A DNA stretch of 64,000 nucleotides, from NCBI GenBank assembly GCA_002255925.1, contig NKIH01000001.1, positions 62,001 through 126,000 on the forward strand, given 5' to 3'. A program made the translations under genes and the position numbers. Each line of letters begins with the position of its first letter. Positions within the stretch are counted from its first letter, which is position 1. Positions 1 through 8,134 of the stretch are shown here, piece by piece. This stretch comes from Burkholderiales bacterium PBB6 (GTDB taxonomy: Bacteria; Pseudomonadota; Gammaproteobacteria; Burkholderiales; Burkholderiaceae_C). The notes below the pieces were generated by a model. It was not told where the DNA came from. It did not search any database and was given only the letters and a program-made list of their open reading frames with translations.

Positions 1-1
1 G

Positions 2-820
2 TGGCCGTCACTGACCGCCTTGTGGATCGCGGCCGATGGCTTTCCCGGCTGGCATCTGGTGAGCGTGTTCACGCTGGGCACCATCCTCATGCGCTCGGCC
101 GGCTGCTGCGTGAACGACGTGGCCGACCGCGAGTTCGACCGCCACGTGAAGCGCACCGCGCAGCGCCCGGTCACCAGCGGCGCACTGGGCGTGAAAGAAG
201 CGCTGACGGTGGGCGCCGTGCTGGCCGTGCTGGCCTTTGGCCTGGTGCTCACCACCAACCCGCCCACCATCCTGCTGTCGTTCGCCGCGCTGGCGGTGGC
301 GGTGGCGTACCCGTATGCCAAGCGCCTGGTGTCGATGCCGCAGGCGGTGCTGGGGGTGGCGTTCAGCTTCGGCATTCCGATGGCCTTCAGTGCCGTGCAG
401 GGCGGGCGTGAAGCCAGCCTTGCCGCCGTGGGCGCCGCGGTGCCGCTGACCGCCTGGGCGCTGCTGGTGGCCAACCTGTTCTGGGTGCTGGCCTACGACA
501 CCGAATACGCGATGGTCGACCGCGACGACGACCTGAAGATCGGCATCAAGACCTCGGCCATCACGCTGGGCCGCTTTGATGTGGCCGCCATCATGGCCTT
601 CTACGCCATCTACCTGGCGGCCTGGGGCTGGCTGAGCAGCCGCCTGGGCACGCCGGACGCCTGGCTGCTGGCCGGGCTAGCGGGCGCGGGCGCGCAGGCC
701 GCCTGGCACTACACGCTGATCCGCCAGCGCAGCCGCGACGGCTGCTTCAAGGCCTTCCGGCTGAACCACTGGGTGGGTTTTGCCGTGTTCGCAGGCACGG
801 TGCTGGCGTACCTGCGCTGA
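2..820 (+). CDS. ubiA: 4-hydroxybenzoate polyprenyltransferase UbiA (5'-truncated by window edge)
   Basis: UbiA is the membrane prenyltransferase that attaches the polyprenyl tail to 4-hydroxybenzoate in ubiquinone synthesis. The frame is open from base 2 and begins with a segment typical of the first UbiA membrane helix ([16 protein letters not shown]), so the true start lies left of the window. Both Asp-rich prenyl-diphosphate/Mg binding motifs are visible: [11 protein letters not shown] and, about 125 residues later, [13 protein letters not shown]. Several hydrophobic helices follow. The 272 visible residues compare with about 285-300 for the family, so only a short N-terminal piece is missing. 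The gene converges on proC. Confidence 0.93.
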   Translation, partial: WPSLTALWIAADGFPGWHLVSVFTLGTILMRSAGCCVNDVADREFDRHVKRTAQRPVTSGALGVKEALTVGAVLAVLAFGLVLTTNPPTILLSFAALAVAVAYPYAKRLVSMPQAVLGVAFSFGIPMAFSAVQGGREASLAAVGAAVPLTAWALLVANLFWVLAYDTEYAMVDRDDDLKIGIKTSAITLGRFDVAAIMAFYAIYLAAWGWLSSRLGTPDAWLLAGLAGAGAQAAWHYTLIRQRSRDGCFKAFRLNHWVGFAVFAGTVLAYLR

Positions 821-852
821 GGGCCGTCGGGGCCTCAAGGGCCTCAACGGCC

Positions 853-1695
853 TCAGGTGGCGCCGAACTCCCGGCCCAGCTCCTGCGCCCGCGTGGCCGC
901 GGCGTGCAGCGCCTTCACGAACGCCGGCTTCACGCCTTCAGCCTCCATCGTGGTGATGGCGGCATGCGTGGTGCCGCCCTTCGAGGTGACGCGCTGGCGC
1001 AGCACCTCGGGCGATTCATCCGACTGGCCGCACAGTGCGGCCGCGCCTGAGAACGTGCCCACCGCCAGGCGGCGCGCCTGCTCGGCGCTCAGGCCCAGCG
1101 CGGTGCCGGCTTCGATCATCGCCTCGACGAAGTAGAAGACATACGCCGGGCCTGAGCCCGACAGCGCCGTCACCGCGTCAAGGTGCGCTTCTTCGTTCAC
1201 CCACAGCGTGGTGCCGGTGGGCGCGAGCAAGGCTTCCACGCGCTGGCGCTCATCCGCCGACACCGCCGCCGAGGCGAACAGGCCCGTCATGCCCTGCCCG
1301 ATGAGCGCCGGCGTGTTGGGCATGGTGCGCACGATGCGCTGGCTGCCCGTGGCCGCCGCAATGGCCGCACTTGGAATACCGGCCATGACTGACAGCTGCA
1401 AGGCCTGGCCCACGAACGGCCGGCACGGCAGGGCCGCTTCCTGGAACATCTGCGGCTTGACGGCCCAGACCACCACGCCGGCATTGATCAGCTCCGGGCC
1501 GGCGGCCGCCAGCACCGTGACGCCGAAGCGCTCACGCAGGCGCTGCGCCTGTTCGGCGAAGGGCTCGACCACGGTGATCGACGTTGCCGGCTGGCCGGCT
1601 GACAGCAAGCCGCCGATGACGGCGCTGGCCATGTTGCCGCCACCGATGAAGGCCACGCCAGACGCGCGGTCAGGGGAAGGATTTGCAGTGTTCAT
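853..1695 (-). CDS. proC: Pyrroline-5-carboxylate reductase
   Basis: ProC catalyses the last step of proline synthesis, NAD(P)H reduction of 1-pyrroline-5-carboxylate, in the cytoplasm. The 280 residues match the usual family length. An N-terminal Rossmann glycine motif (FIGGGNMASAVIGG, about residues 16-29) is followed by the C-terminal dimerisation domain with the family signature around LSGSGPAYVFYFVEAM and VTSKGGTTHAA. The ATG at 1695 is kept because it places the Rossmann motif at the normal distance from the N-terminus. It is transcribed divergently from gdhA across 177 bases. Confidence 0.95.
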   Translation of the reverse strand: MNTANPSPDRASGVAFIGGGNMASAVIGGLLSAGQPATSITVVEPFAEQAQRLRERFGVTVLAAAGPELINAGVVVWAVKPQMFQEAALPCRPFVGQALQLSVMAGIPSAAIAAATGSQRIVRTMPNTPALIGQGMTGLFASAAVSADERQRVEALLAPTGTTLWVNEEAHLDAVTALSGSGPAYVFYFVEAMIEAGTALGLSAEQARRLAVGTFSGAAALCGQSDESPEVLRQRVTSKGGTTHAAITTMEAEGVKPAFVKALHAAATRAQELGREFGAT

Positions 1696-1714
1696 GCCCG
1701 GAGTTTAGGGGGTC

Positions 1715-1764
1715 ATGCAAAGAGGCAATGACGGCATCGGACTGGGGTTATGCAAATCTTGCAT
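1715..1764. promoter_or_regulatory. ATGCAA repeats in the proC-gdhA divergent promoter region
   Basis: Between the divergent proC and gdhA starts, ATGCAA occurs at 1715-1720 and again 35 bases later at 1750-1755. The second copy forms an imperfect dyad, ATGCAA-ATC-TTGCAT (1750-1764). This could be an operator for an amino-acid-responsive regulator, but no regulator can be named from sequence. Confidence 0.3.
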
Positions 1765-1872
1765 GTGCCTCCGTGACAAATTCGGCCTGCCCGGATCTAG
1801 AGTCCGCACCCATGCAGACAACGCCGGCTCACGAGGCCATGCCGGGGCTGCTTGAACCCTTAGGAGACACAC

Positions 1873-3147
1873 ATGAACGCACCTTTGTCTTTTGTCCACC
1901 CCACCGCTGACAGCCCCTGGGGCACCTACCTGATGCAGGTGGACCGCGTGGCCCCGTACCTCGGCCACCTCGCCCGCTGGATCGACACCCTCAAGCGCCC
2001 GAAGCGCGCGCTGATCGTCGACATCCCCATCGAGCTGGACGACGGCACCGTGGCCCACTTCGAGGGCTACCGCGTGCAGCACAACATGTCGCGCGGCCCG
2101 GGCAAGGGTGGCGTGCGCTACCACCCCGACGTGACGCTGGAAGAAGTGATGGCCCTGTCGGCCTGGATGAGCGTGAAGAACGCCGCGGTGAACCTGCCGT
2201 ACGGCGGCGCCAAGGGCGGCATCCGGGTTGATCCGAAGAAGCTGTCGCACAAGGAACTGGAGCGCATGACGCGCCGCTACACCAGCGAGATCGGCATCAT
2301 CATCGGCCCGCAGCAAGACATTCCGGCACCGGACGTGAACACCAACCCGCAGATCATGGCGTGGATGATGGACACGTACTCGATGAACACCGGCACCACC
2401 GCCACCGGCGTGGTCACCGGCAAGCCGATCCACCTGGGTGGCTCGCTGGGCCGCGTCAAGGCCACCGGCCGCGGCGTGTTCGTCACCGGCCGTGAAGCCG
2501 CCCGCCGCATCAACCTGGAACTGAACGGCGCCCGCGTCGCGGTGCAGGGTTTTGGCAACGTGGGCTCGGCTGCAGCAGAGCTGTTCGTGCAGGCTGGCTC
2601 GAAGATCGTGGCGGCGCAAGACCACACCGGCACCATCTACAACGACAAGGGCCTGGACCTGGCTGAACTCATCCCGCACGTGAAGGCCACGGGCGGTGTG
2701 GGCGGCTTCAAGGGCGCCGACGTGATGAAGTCGGAAGAGTTCTGGGACGTCAGCTGCGACATCCTGATCCCGGCGGCTCTGGAAGGCCAGATCACCGCTG
2801 ACCGCGCGAACCGCGTGAAGGCCAAGCTGGTGCTGGAAGGCGCCAATGGCCCGACCGTGCCGAGCGCCGACGACATCCTCGCCGAGCGCGGCGTGCTGGT
2901 GGTGCCCGACGTGATCTGCAACGCCGGTGGCGTGACGGTCTCGTACTTCGAATGGGTGCAGGACTTCTCCAGCTTCTTCTGGACCGAAGACGAGATCAAT
3001 GTCCGCCTGGACAAGATCATGGTCGGCGCCCTGAAGCGCATCTGGGAAGTGGCAGACCAGCACCGCATCACCCTGCGCACCGCCACCTTCGCCGTGGCCT
3101 GCGAGCGCATCCTGACGGCGCGTGAAGAGCGCGGTCTGTACCCTTGA
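1873..3147 (+). CDS. gdhA: Glutamate dehydrogenase (Glu/Leu/Phe/Val dehydrogenase family)
   Basis: The enzyme interconverts glutamate and 2-oxoglutarate plus ammonia. The 424 residues fit the shorter hexameric class that is often NAD-linked rather than the ~447-residue NADP enzyme of enterics; cofactor preference is inferred from length only. The N-terminal substrate domain contains [13 protein letters not shown] with the substrate-binding/catalytic lysines. The Rossmann domain contains [16 protein letters not shown] good ribosome site (AGGAGA) precedes the ATG at 1873. A strong terminator follows the stop, so the gene looks monocistronic. Confidence 0.94.
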   Translation: MNAPLSFVHPTADSPWGTYLMQVDRVAPYLGHLARWIDTLKRPKRALIVDIPIELDDGTVAHFEGYRVQHNMSRGPGKGGVRYHPDVTLEEVMALSAWMSVKNAAVNLPYGGAKGGIRVDPKKLSHKELERMTRRYTSEIGIIIGPQQDIPAPDVNTNPQIMAWMMDTYSMNTGTTATGVVTGKPIHLGGSLGRVKATGRGVFVTGREAARRINLELNGARVAVQGFGNVGSAAAELFVQAGSKIVAAQDHTGTIYNDKGLDLAELIPHVKATGGVGGFKGADVMKSEEFWDVSCDILIPAALEGQITADRANRVKAKLVLEGANGPTVPSADDILAERGVLVVPDVICNAGGVTVSYFEWVQDFSSFFWTEDEINVRLDKIMVGALKRIWEVADQHRITLRTATFAVACERILTAREERGLYP

Positions 3148-3208
3148 GGTGACACCCCCTCGTTGCTTGAAGCCGTGATGCAGTGATGCACGCGGCGTCA
3201 TCGACAGC

Positions 3209-3233
3209 AGCCACCCCGCGGGGTGGCTTTTTT
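3209..3233 (+). terminator. Rho-independent terminator of gdhA
   Basis: A GC-rich 9-bp stem, AGCCACCCC (3209-3217) with GGGGTGGCT (3220-3228), is followed immediately by a T run to 3233. It lies 60 bases after the gdhA stop and just beyond the convergent dsbD stop. The T run suits the plus-strand transcript. Confidence 0.9.
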
Positions 3234-3239
3234 CATGCG

Positions 3240-5198
3240 TCAGCGCAACACGCGATCAAGGTGGGCGCTGAAGTCAGCGGCATTGACGAAGCCCACCACC
3301 TGGTGCTGCCGCAGCTCTTGCCCGGCCCCGTCGAAGAACGCGATGCCGGGTGGGCCGAACAGGCCGAGTCGGCGCAGCAAGGCGCGGTCGGCCTCGCTGT
3401 GCGCGGTGACGTCGGCCTGCAGCAACTCGAAGCGGGCCATGCGCCGCTGCACCTCGGGCTCGCTGAAGGTGAAGCGCTGCATTTCCTCGCAGGCGGTGCA
3501 CCAGTCGGCCGATACATCCAGCAGCACCGGCTTGCCAGCCTGGCGCATGCGCTGCTCCAGCTCGGCCAGGGAGGCCACCCGCTCGAAGCGCGGATGACCG
3601 CCGGCAGGCAACACGCGGGCCTCAAGTGCGCCGTTCGCCGTGGCTGCGTTGGCCGCCGAGTGCGCCGCCACCAGGTGCGACAAGGGCTGCCACGGATCAC
3701 GTCCGCCGGAGAGCACGCCGAACAGCTGCGCACCGCCCAGCAGCGCCAGCATCACACCGGCCAGCTTGCCCAGCAGGCGGGGCGCCGCCACGGGCCGCGG
3801 CAGGCTCTCGAACGTACCGAGCGCCGTGGCACCGCCCAAGGCCAGTGCCGCCCAACCCACCACCACCACCGGGGGCGGCAGCACGGGCGACACCATCCAC
3901 CAGGCCACGGCCAGCAGCAGCATGCCGAATGCATGCTTCACGCCCGTCATCCAGGCGCCGGCACGCGGCAGCAAGGCCCCGGCCGACAGGCCCACCAGCA
4001 GCAGCGGCACGCTCATCCCCATGGCCAGGCTGAACAGCGCCACCGAGCCCAGCAGCACGTCGCGCGTCTGGCCGATGTAGAGCAGCGCACCGGCCAAAGG
4101 CGCCGCCACACAGGGCCCCACCATCAGCGCCGACAAGCCGCCCATCACGAACACGCCCGCCCATTGCCCGCCGGGCAGGCGGTTCGATGCGCCCATCAAG
4201 CCGGACTGCCAGCTGGCCGGCAGTTGCAGCTCGTAAAAGCCGAACATCGACAGCGACAGGCCCGCCAGCAACAAGCCGAACGCGCCCAGCACCCACGGGT
4301 TCTGCAGGTAGGCGGCCAAACCTTCACCCATCAAGCCGGCCGCCACGCCGAGCGCGGTGTAGACCAGCGCCATGCCGAGCGCGTAGGCCATCGACATCGC
4401 CAGGCCGCGGCGCCGCGACGGCGTGCCGCCCTGGCCCACGATGATCGACGACAGGATGGGCACCATCGGCAGCACGCAGGGCGTGAACGACAGCAGCAAC
4501 CCAGCCAGCAGGAACAAGCCCGCCACCGTGGGCAGGTGCCCGCCCCGCAAGGCGCCATCGATGCGCGCGGCGGCACCGCCGGGGCCGGCGTTGTCAGCCG
4601 GTGCCTGGCTCGCCGTGGGTGTGGACGTGGACGTGGCGGTGGCTGGCCTGCGGTACGGGGGCGGCGGCGGCAGGTCGTCCGGCTCAGGCACCAGGCTGAT
4701 GCGCCAGGCGCTGCCGGCTGCGTCCGGTGCCTGCAGGCGCCAGCGCTGGGTTTGCGGCGGGTAGCACAGGCCCGCATCGGCACAGCCCTGGCTGGTGACA
4801 CTGAGCTGCCACACCGGCGCCGTCTGCAGCACCGGCACACGCATCGCCACCCGGCCTTCCAGCACCTCCACATCGCGCTGCAGGTTGTCGTCATGCACCT
4901 GCTTTCCCTTCGGGGCCACCCAGGTGCCCAGGCGCACGCCGGCATCCACCGTGTCCACGGCGATCTTCTCGCGGTAGAGGTGATAACCGGGCGCCACCTG
5001 CCATTGCAGGTCCACCGCACCGTCAGGCCGGGCCAACGCGGTGGCGGCAAAGGCCTGCTCGGGGGGCAGGAAGGTGTCGGTGGCCGCTGCGGCCGTGTTC
5101 ATTGCGACAACCGCGAACGCCAACCCACCGAACCAGCGCCTCCAACCCCGGCTCAAAAATGCAGGGCCCAACATCAACACGCTGCACGCAGATCGCAT
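3240..5198 (-). CDS. dsbD: Thiol:disulfide interchange protein DsbD
   Basis: DsbD carries reducing equivalents from cytoplasmic thioredoxin across the inner membrane to periplasmic thiol proteins. All three modules are present in 652 residues: a signal peptide and periplasmic alpha domain with its cysteine pair (C139/C145, GCADAGLCYPP); a membrane domain with FTPCVLPMVPIL and VGPCVAAPLAG carrying the shuttle cysteines; and a C-terminal thioredoxin domain with DWCTAC (C567/C570). Start 5198 is chosen because GGAGGA lies six bases upstream. An alternative ATG at 5174 overlaps the apbE stop as TGATG. As last gene of the redox cluster it probably supplies electrons to the TlpA-like protein or keeps the cluster's cysteines reduced. 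Confidence 0.94.
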   Translation of the reverse strand: MRSACSVLMLGPAFLSRGWRRWFGGLAFAVVAMNTAAAATDTFLPPEQAFAATALARPDGAVDLQWQVAPGYHLYREKIAVDTVDAGVRLGTWVAPKGKQVHDDNLQRDVEVLEGRVAMRVPVLQTAPVWQLSVTSQGCADAGLCYPPQTQRWRLQAPDAAGSAWRISLVPEPDDLPPPPPYRRPATATSTSTPTASQAPADNAGPGGAAARIDGALRGGHLPTVAGLFLLAGLLLSFTPCVLPMVPILSSIIVGQGGTPSRRRGLAMSMAYALGMALVYTALGVAAGLMGEGLAAYLQNPWVLGAFGLLLAGLSLSMFGFYELQLPASWQSGLMGASNRLPGGQWAGVFVMGGLSALMVGPCVAAPLAGALLYIGQTRDVLLGSVALFSLAMGMSVPLLLVGLSAGALLPRAGAWMTGVKHAFGMLLLAVAWWMVSPVLPPPVVVVGWAALALGGATALGTFESLPRPVAAPRLLGKLAGVMLALLGGAQLFGVLSGGRDPWQPLSHLVAAHSAANAATANGALEARVLPAGGHPRFERVASLAELEQRMRQAGKPVLLDVSADWCTACEEMQRFTFSEPEVQRRMARFELLQADVTAHSEADRALLRRLGLFGPPGIAFFDGAGQELRQHQVVGFVNAADFSAHLDRVLR

Positions 5199-6145
5199 CG
5201 TTTGTCCTCCGAAGTAAAGAGGTGGCCGTGCGCATCGCAGGCCACAAAATCAACGCCCTGCTCCCGCAGGAAGTCCGGGGCGGCGGGGCCGCTCAGCATG
5301 GCCACGGTGCACAGCGCACCCGCGGCCAGGCAGGCCGGCGCATGCACGCTGATGGACTGCCAGTCAGACACCGGCCAGCCGGTGCGCGGGTCAAGGATGT
5401 GGGCATAGCGGCGGCCCGCCACCTCGATGCAGCGCTCGTAGTCACCGCTGGTGGCCAGCGCGCCCTCCAGCAGCGGCCAGCTCACCAGGTTTTCACCGGG
5501 CTGGCGCGGATGCGCCACCGCCATCTGCCAGGCTTGCCCGTCGGGGCACGGGCCCAGCACGCGCAGGTCGCCGCCCAGGTTCACCACGCCGCTGCACTGG
5601 CCGGCCTCGATCAGCAAGGTGGCCACGCGGTCCACCGCGTACTCTTTGCCCAGGCCGCCGAAGTCGATCTCCATGCCCGTGCGCGGCAGGCTGATGAACT
5701 CGCCGTTCCAGGCCACGTCGGCCCAGCCGATCAGGCCGCACACCTGCGCCAGACGCGCCGCATCGGGCACGCTGGCCTGCCTGAAATTCCAGGCCCGACG
5801 CAGCACGCCGGAGGTGATGTCGAAACGGCCTTCACTGGCCCGCCAGAGCTGGTCCGCAAAGTCGAGCAGGTGCGCGGTTTCCGCATCCACCGCCACCACC
5901 TTGCCGGTGCCGGCCGCGCGGTTGATGCGGCTGACCACGCTGTCGTCCAGGTAGCGCGACCAGGCCTGCTCGATGCGCTGCACTTCCGCCAGCGCCAGCT
6001 CGGCCAAGGCCTGTGCGCGGGGCAGCGCCACACCCGCCAGATGCAGCCGGCAGGGCGAGCCCATGGCCCTGAACTCGATCACCCACACCGGGCCGCCGGG
6101 GCCGGGCCGCAGGGTCAGAACTTGTGCGAGAGACCGATTTGCCAT
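5174..6145 (-). CDS. apbE: FAD:protein FMN transferase (ApbE family)
   Basis: ApbE enzymes cleave FAD and attach FMN covalently to a Ser/Thr in a DxxSGA(S/T)-type motif of exported redox proteins. The family signatures are clear over 323 residues: EFRAMGSPC near the N-terminus, VVSRINRAAG, FDITSGVLRRAW, IDFGGLGKEYAVDRV, VNLGGDLRVLGP and HILDPRTGWP. Unlike most ApbE proteins it shows no signal peptide or lipobox; the N-terminus is polar and reaches the domain within about 25 residues. The start overlaps the DUF3570 gene by 31 bases and the stop overlaps the dsbD start, so it belongs to this operon. The DUF3570 protein is a candidate substrate. Confidence 0.92.
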   Translation of the reverse strand: MANRSLAQVLTLRPGPGGPVWVIEFRAMGSPCRLHLAGVALPRAQALAELALAEVQRIEQAWSRYLDDSVVSRINRAAGTGKVVAVDAETAHLLDFADQLWRASEGRFDITSGVLRRAWNFRQASVPDAARLAQVCGLIGWADVAWNGEFISLPRTGMEIDFGGLGKEYAVDRVATLLIEAGQCSGVVNLGGDLRVLGPCPDGQAWQMAVAHPRQPGENLVSWPLLEGALATSGDYERCIEVAGRRYAHILDPRTGWPVSDWQSISVHAPACLAAGALCTVAMLSGPAAPDFLREQGVDFVACDAHGHLFTSEDKRCDLRAAC

Positions 6146-7248
6146 TGCAGTGCCTTCAGCGGGTCAACCCCGGGTGAACCTTGCCCGCCCAGGCGCCAGT
6201 CGGCGCGCTGCTCGTAGCGTTCCAGCTTCATGTCGGCGCCCCAGGCGGGGCTCCATTGCCAGGCCAGCTTCAGCCCCAAGCCAAAGGCGCCAAACGCCGA
6301 CAGACGCTGGTCGGTGCTGACGTAGGTGGGCGTGCCATTCGGGCCGGGGTAGACATTGGCGTCGTCCACCGGGTCCACATAAAAATCAGCCGCACGCTGC
6401 GTGTGATATCTCAGCGACGGCGTCAACGTCCACTGCGCATTCAGCGGCTTCTCAACGTTCAGCTCCACGGTGTGCGCCTGCACGCCAAAGCTGTCGTGAT
6501 ACAGCCGGTAGCTGCTGCGCACGGCAGCGGCCAGCGCCGGTGACCAGTGGTTCCAGCGCAGCAGCAACACACCGCTGTTGCGTTCACGCGGGCGCTCGTC
6601 AAACAGCTTGTACGGGTCGCTGAAATAGCCTTGGCCCACCGACCAGGTCAGCGTGCCCTGCACCAGGTCGAGCGGGCTCAGCGCATGGGTCACGCCCACC
6701 TGCCACTCCACGGTGCGCTTGCGCTCATCCACCACCAGCGCATTCACCGGGTTGATGCGGTCACGTGACAAGCCGATGCCGGCGTTCCAGGTGGTGTTGT
6801 TGTCTTCGCTGGCATGCGTGCCGGTGATCGACAGCGCGTTCGACACATAGTCGTGTTCGCCCGAATGCGAGAGGCCGATGCTCAAGCTCTGGCGCTCGAA
6901 GTAGCGGGTCAGTCGCACGTCGCCGGCCACCCGGTCGTCGTGCATGCGGCTGGCGCCCGAGACATCGGTGTAATACCGCGGCGAAGCGCCCGACACATCG
7001 TCATGCGTGAGCGAGCCCTCCACCGCCCATTGCCGCCCCAGCGGTGTCAGCAGGTAGAACGACGGCGACTTGACGCTGAGGCGGTCCAGGCCCGGTTGCT
7101 TGTCCTGGTAGCCCGACATCTTCACCGCCACCAGGCTGTGCTCGGGGGCTTCCTCGGCCAGGGCCACGGCCGGCATCACGCCGGGCAGCGCACAGGCGGC
7201 CAGCGTGAGCGCGCCAAAGGTGCGGCGGGTGTGGTCAGTTGCAGCCAC
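6115..7248 (-). CDS. DUF3570 family protein, probable outer-membrane beta-barrel
   Basis: The function of this family is not established. The GTG at 7248 is chosen over upstream in-frame starts because a GGGGAGG ribosome site precedes it and it overlaps the DUF4266 stop by only 14 bases. The 377 residues begin with a signal peptide containing a twin-arginine-like stretch (TRRTFGALTLAACAL), cleaved near AVALA. The rest is rich in alternating aromatic/polar strands and ends in LSHKF, with the C-terminal phenylalanine typical of barrels inserted by BAM. Two spaced DVSGAS elements (residues 83-89 and 95-100) resemble the flavinylation motif used by ApbE, which the next gene encodes. From memory, DUF3570, DUF4266, thioredoxin and ApbE genes commonly co-occur. 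Confidence 0.85.
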   Translation of the reverse strand: MAATDHTRRTFGALTLAACALPGVMPAVALAEEAPEHSLVAVKMSGYQDKQPGLDRLSVKSPSFYLLTPLGRQWAVEGSLTHDDVSGASPRYYTDVSGASRMHDDRVAGDVRLTRYFERQSLSIGLSHSGEHDYVSNALSITGTHASEDNNTTWNAGIGLSRDRINPVNALVVDERKRTVEWQVGVTHALSPLDLVQGTLTWSVGQGYFSDPYKLFDERPRERNSGVLLLRWNHWSPALAAAVRSSYRLYHDSFGVQAHTVELNVEKPLNAQWTLTPSLRYHTQRAADFYVDPVDDANVYPGPNGTPTYVSTDQRLSAFGAFGLGLKLAWQWSPAWGADMKLERYEQRADWRLGGQGSPGVDPLKALQWQIGLSHKF

Positions 7249-7480
7249 AGCCGCCTCCCCCCACGCCGGCGCCACCGGCGGCGGCCTCCTTGCTGGCGAA
7301 GATGTGCTGGCTGAAACGGCCTTCCAGCGGGTCGCCATCCATGCGCATCGCCGGGCGGGCCAGGTCGCCCTTTTCCCAGGCTTGCGGCGGTGCAAGCTGG
7401 GCGCAGCCGGGCAGCACCAGCAGCGCGGCCAGAGCGGCGGCGGCGGTGGCCGCTCGGGTGAAGGTGGTGATCAATCTCAT
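7235..7480 (-). CDS. DUF4266 small lipoprotein with CxC tail
   Basis: This 81-residue lipoprotein has a lipobox LPGC with lipidated Cys25. The ATG at 7480 is chosen because AGGAG lies five bases upstream and it gives a normal lipoprotein signal. A longer in-frame start adds only a polar leader. The mature part is short and ends in a glycine-rich cysteine tail, GGAGVGGGGCGCN, which I recognise as the hallmark of the family. Its function is unknown. It sits 16 bases after the TlpA-like gene and overlaps the DUF3570 gene. The two tail cysteines could be a metal, thiol-relay or modification site, but that is inference. Confidence 0.85.
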   Translation of the reverse strand: MRLITTFTRAATAAAALAALLVLPGCAQLAPPQAWEKGDLARPAMRMDGDPLEGRFSQHIFASKEAAAGGAGVGGGGCGCN

Positions 7481-7496
7481 GGGCACTCCTGCAGAT

Positions 7497-8084
7497 TCAC
7501 GTGGCGCTGCGGCCACCGGTGGCGGCCATGCGGTTCAGGGCATCGGTGATGCGGGCTTCGAGCTCGGCCTTGTCGTCCGGGCGGAAGCCGCTGTGGGTCA
7601 GCAGCACACGGCCGTCGGGGCCGATCAGCACCGAGGTCGGCATGCCCTTCACGCCGTAGCGTTTTGGGGTGTCACCTTTGGGGTCGAAGGCGACCTGGAA
7701 TCGGGCCGGGGTTTCGGCCAGGAACTTGTCGGCATCCGCACTGCGGGCGTCCAGGTTCACACCCAGCACCTGCAGGCCGCGCGGGCCCAGGCGCGCCTGC
7801 ACATCGTTCATCCACGGGAACGATTGGCGGCAGGGGCCGCACCACGAGGCCCAGAAGTCGAGGTAGACCAGCTTGCCTCGCAGCTTCGAGAGCTGCACCC
7901 GGCCGGCGGGGCCATCGAGCTCGAAATCAGGGGCGACGGCCCCGGGCTCGGGCGCTGCCAGCGCAGGCGCTTGGGCAGCCAGATTGGCCACCACGCCGGC
8001 CAGGCCGGCACGCATGGTCGAGACTGCCATCGGGGCCAGCAAGGTGGTGCGCAACCAGGCGCGTCGGGGATGAGGGCGTTGCAT
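7497..8084 (-). CDS. TlpA-like periplasmic thioredoxin
   Basis: The protein has an N-terminal arginine-rich signal/anchor segment, then a thioredoxin fold of the TlpA/ResA reductase group with the active site FWASWCGPC followed by the cis-proline region GMPTSVLIGPDG. Using ATG 8084 gives 195 residues. An upstream in-frame start at 8162 would overlap the preceding gene and has no better ribosome site. Such proteins reduce specific periplasmic disulfides, often apocytochrome heme motifs or metal-site cysteines. Cluster context suggests the cytochrome-like neighbour or the DUF4266 CxC tail as clients and DsbD as electron source. Confidence 0.9.
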   Translation of the reverse strand: MQRPHPRRAWLRTTLLAPMAVSTMRAGLAGVVANLAAQAPALAAPEPGAVAPDFELDGPAGRVQLSKLRGKLVYLDFWASWCGPCRQSFPWMNDVQARLGPRGLQVLGVNLDARSADADKFLAETPARFQVAFDPKGDTPKRYGVKGMPTSVLIGPDGRVLLTHSGFRPDDKAELEARITDALNRMAATGGRSAT

Positions 8085-8134
8085 GGTGTTCGCTTGTGGG
8101 GTGGTGTGGTGGGGTGGCTGGATGAAGGCGGTGA

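Noticed and set aside
3183-5408. A 741-codon open frame on the plus strand, opposite dsbD and apbE.
   Set aside because: It is antisense to two genes with unmistakable catalytic motifs. Its product is Arg/Gln/His-rich, as expected from reading high-GC genes on the wrong strand.
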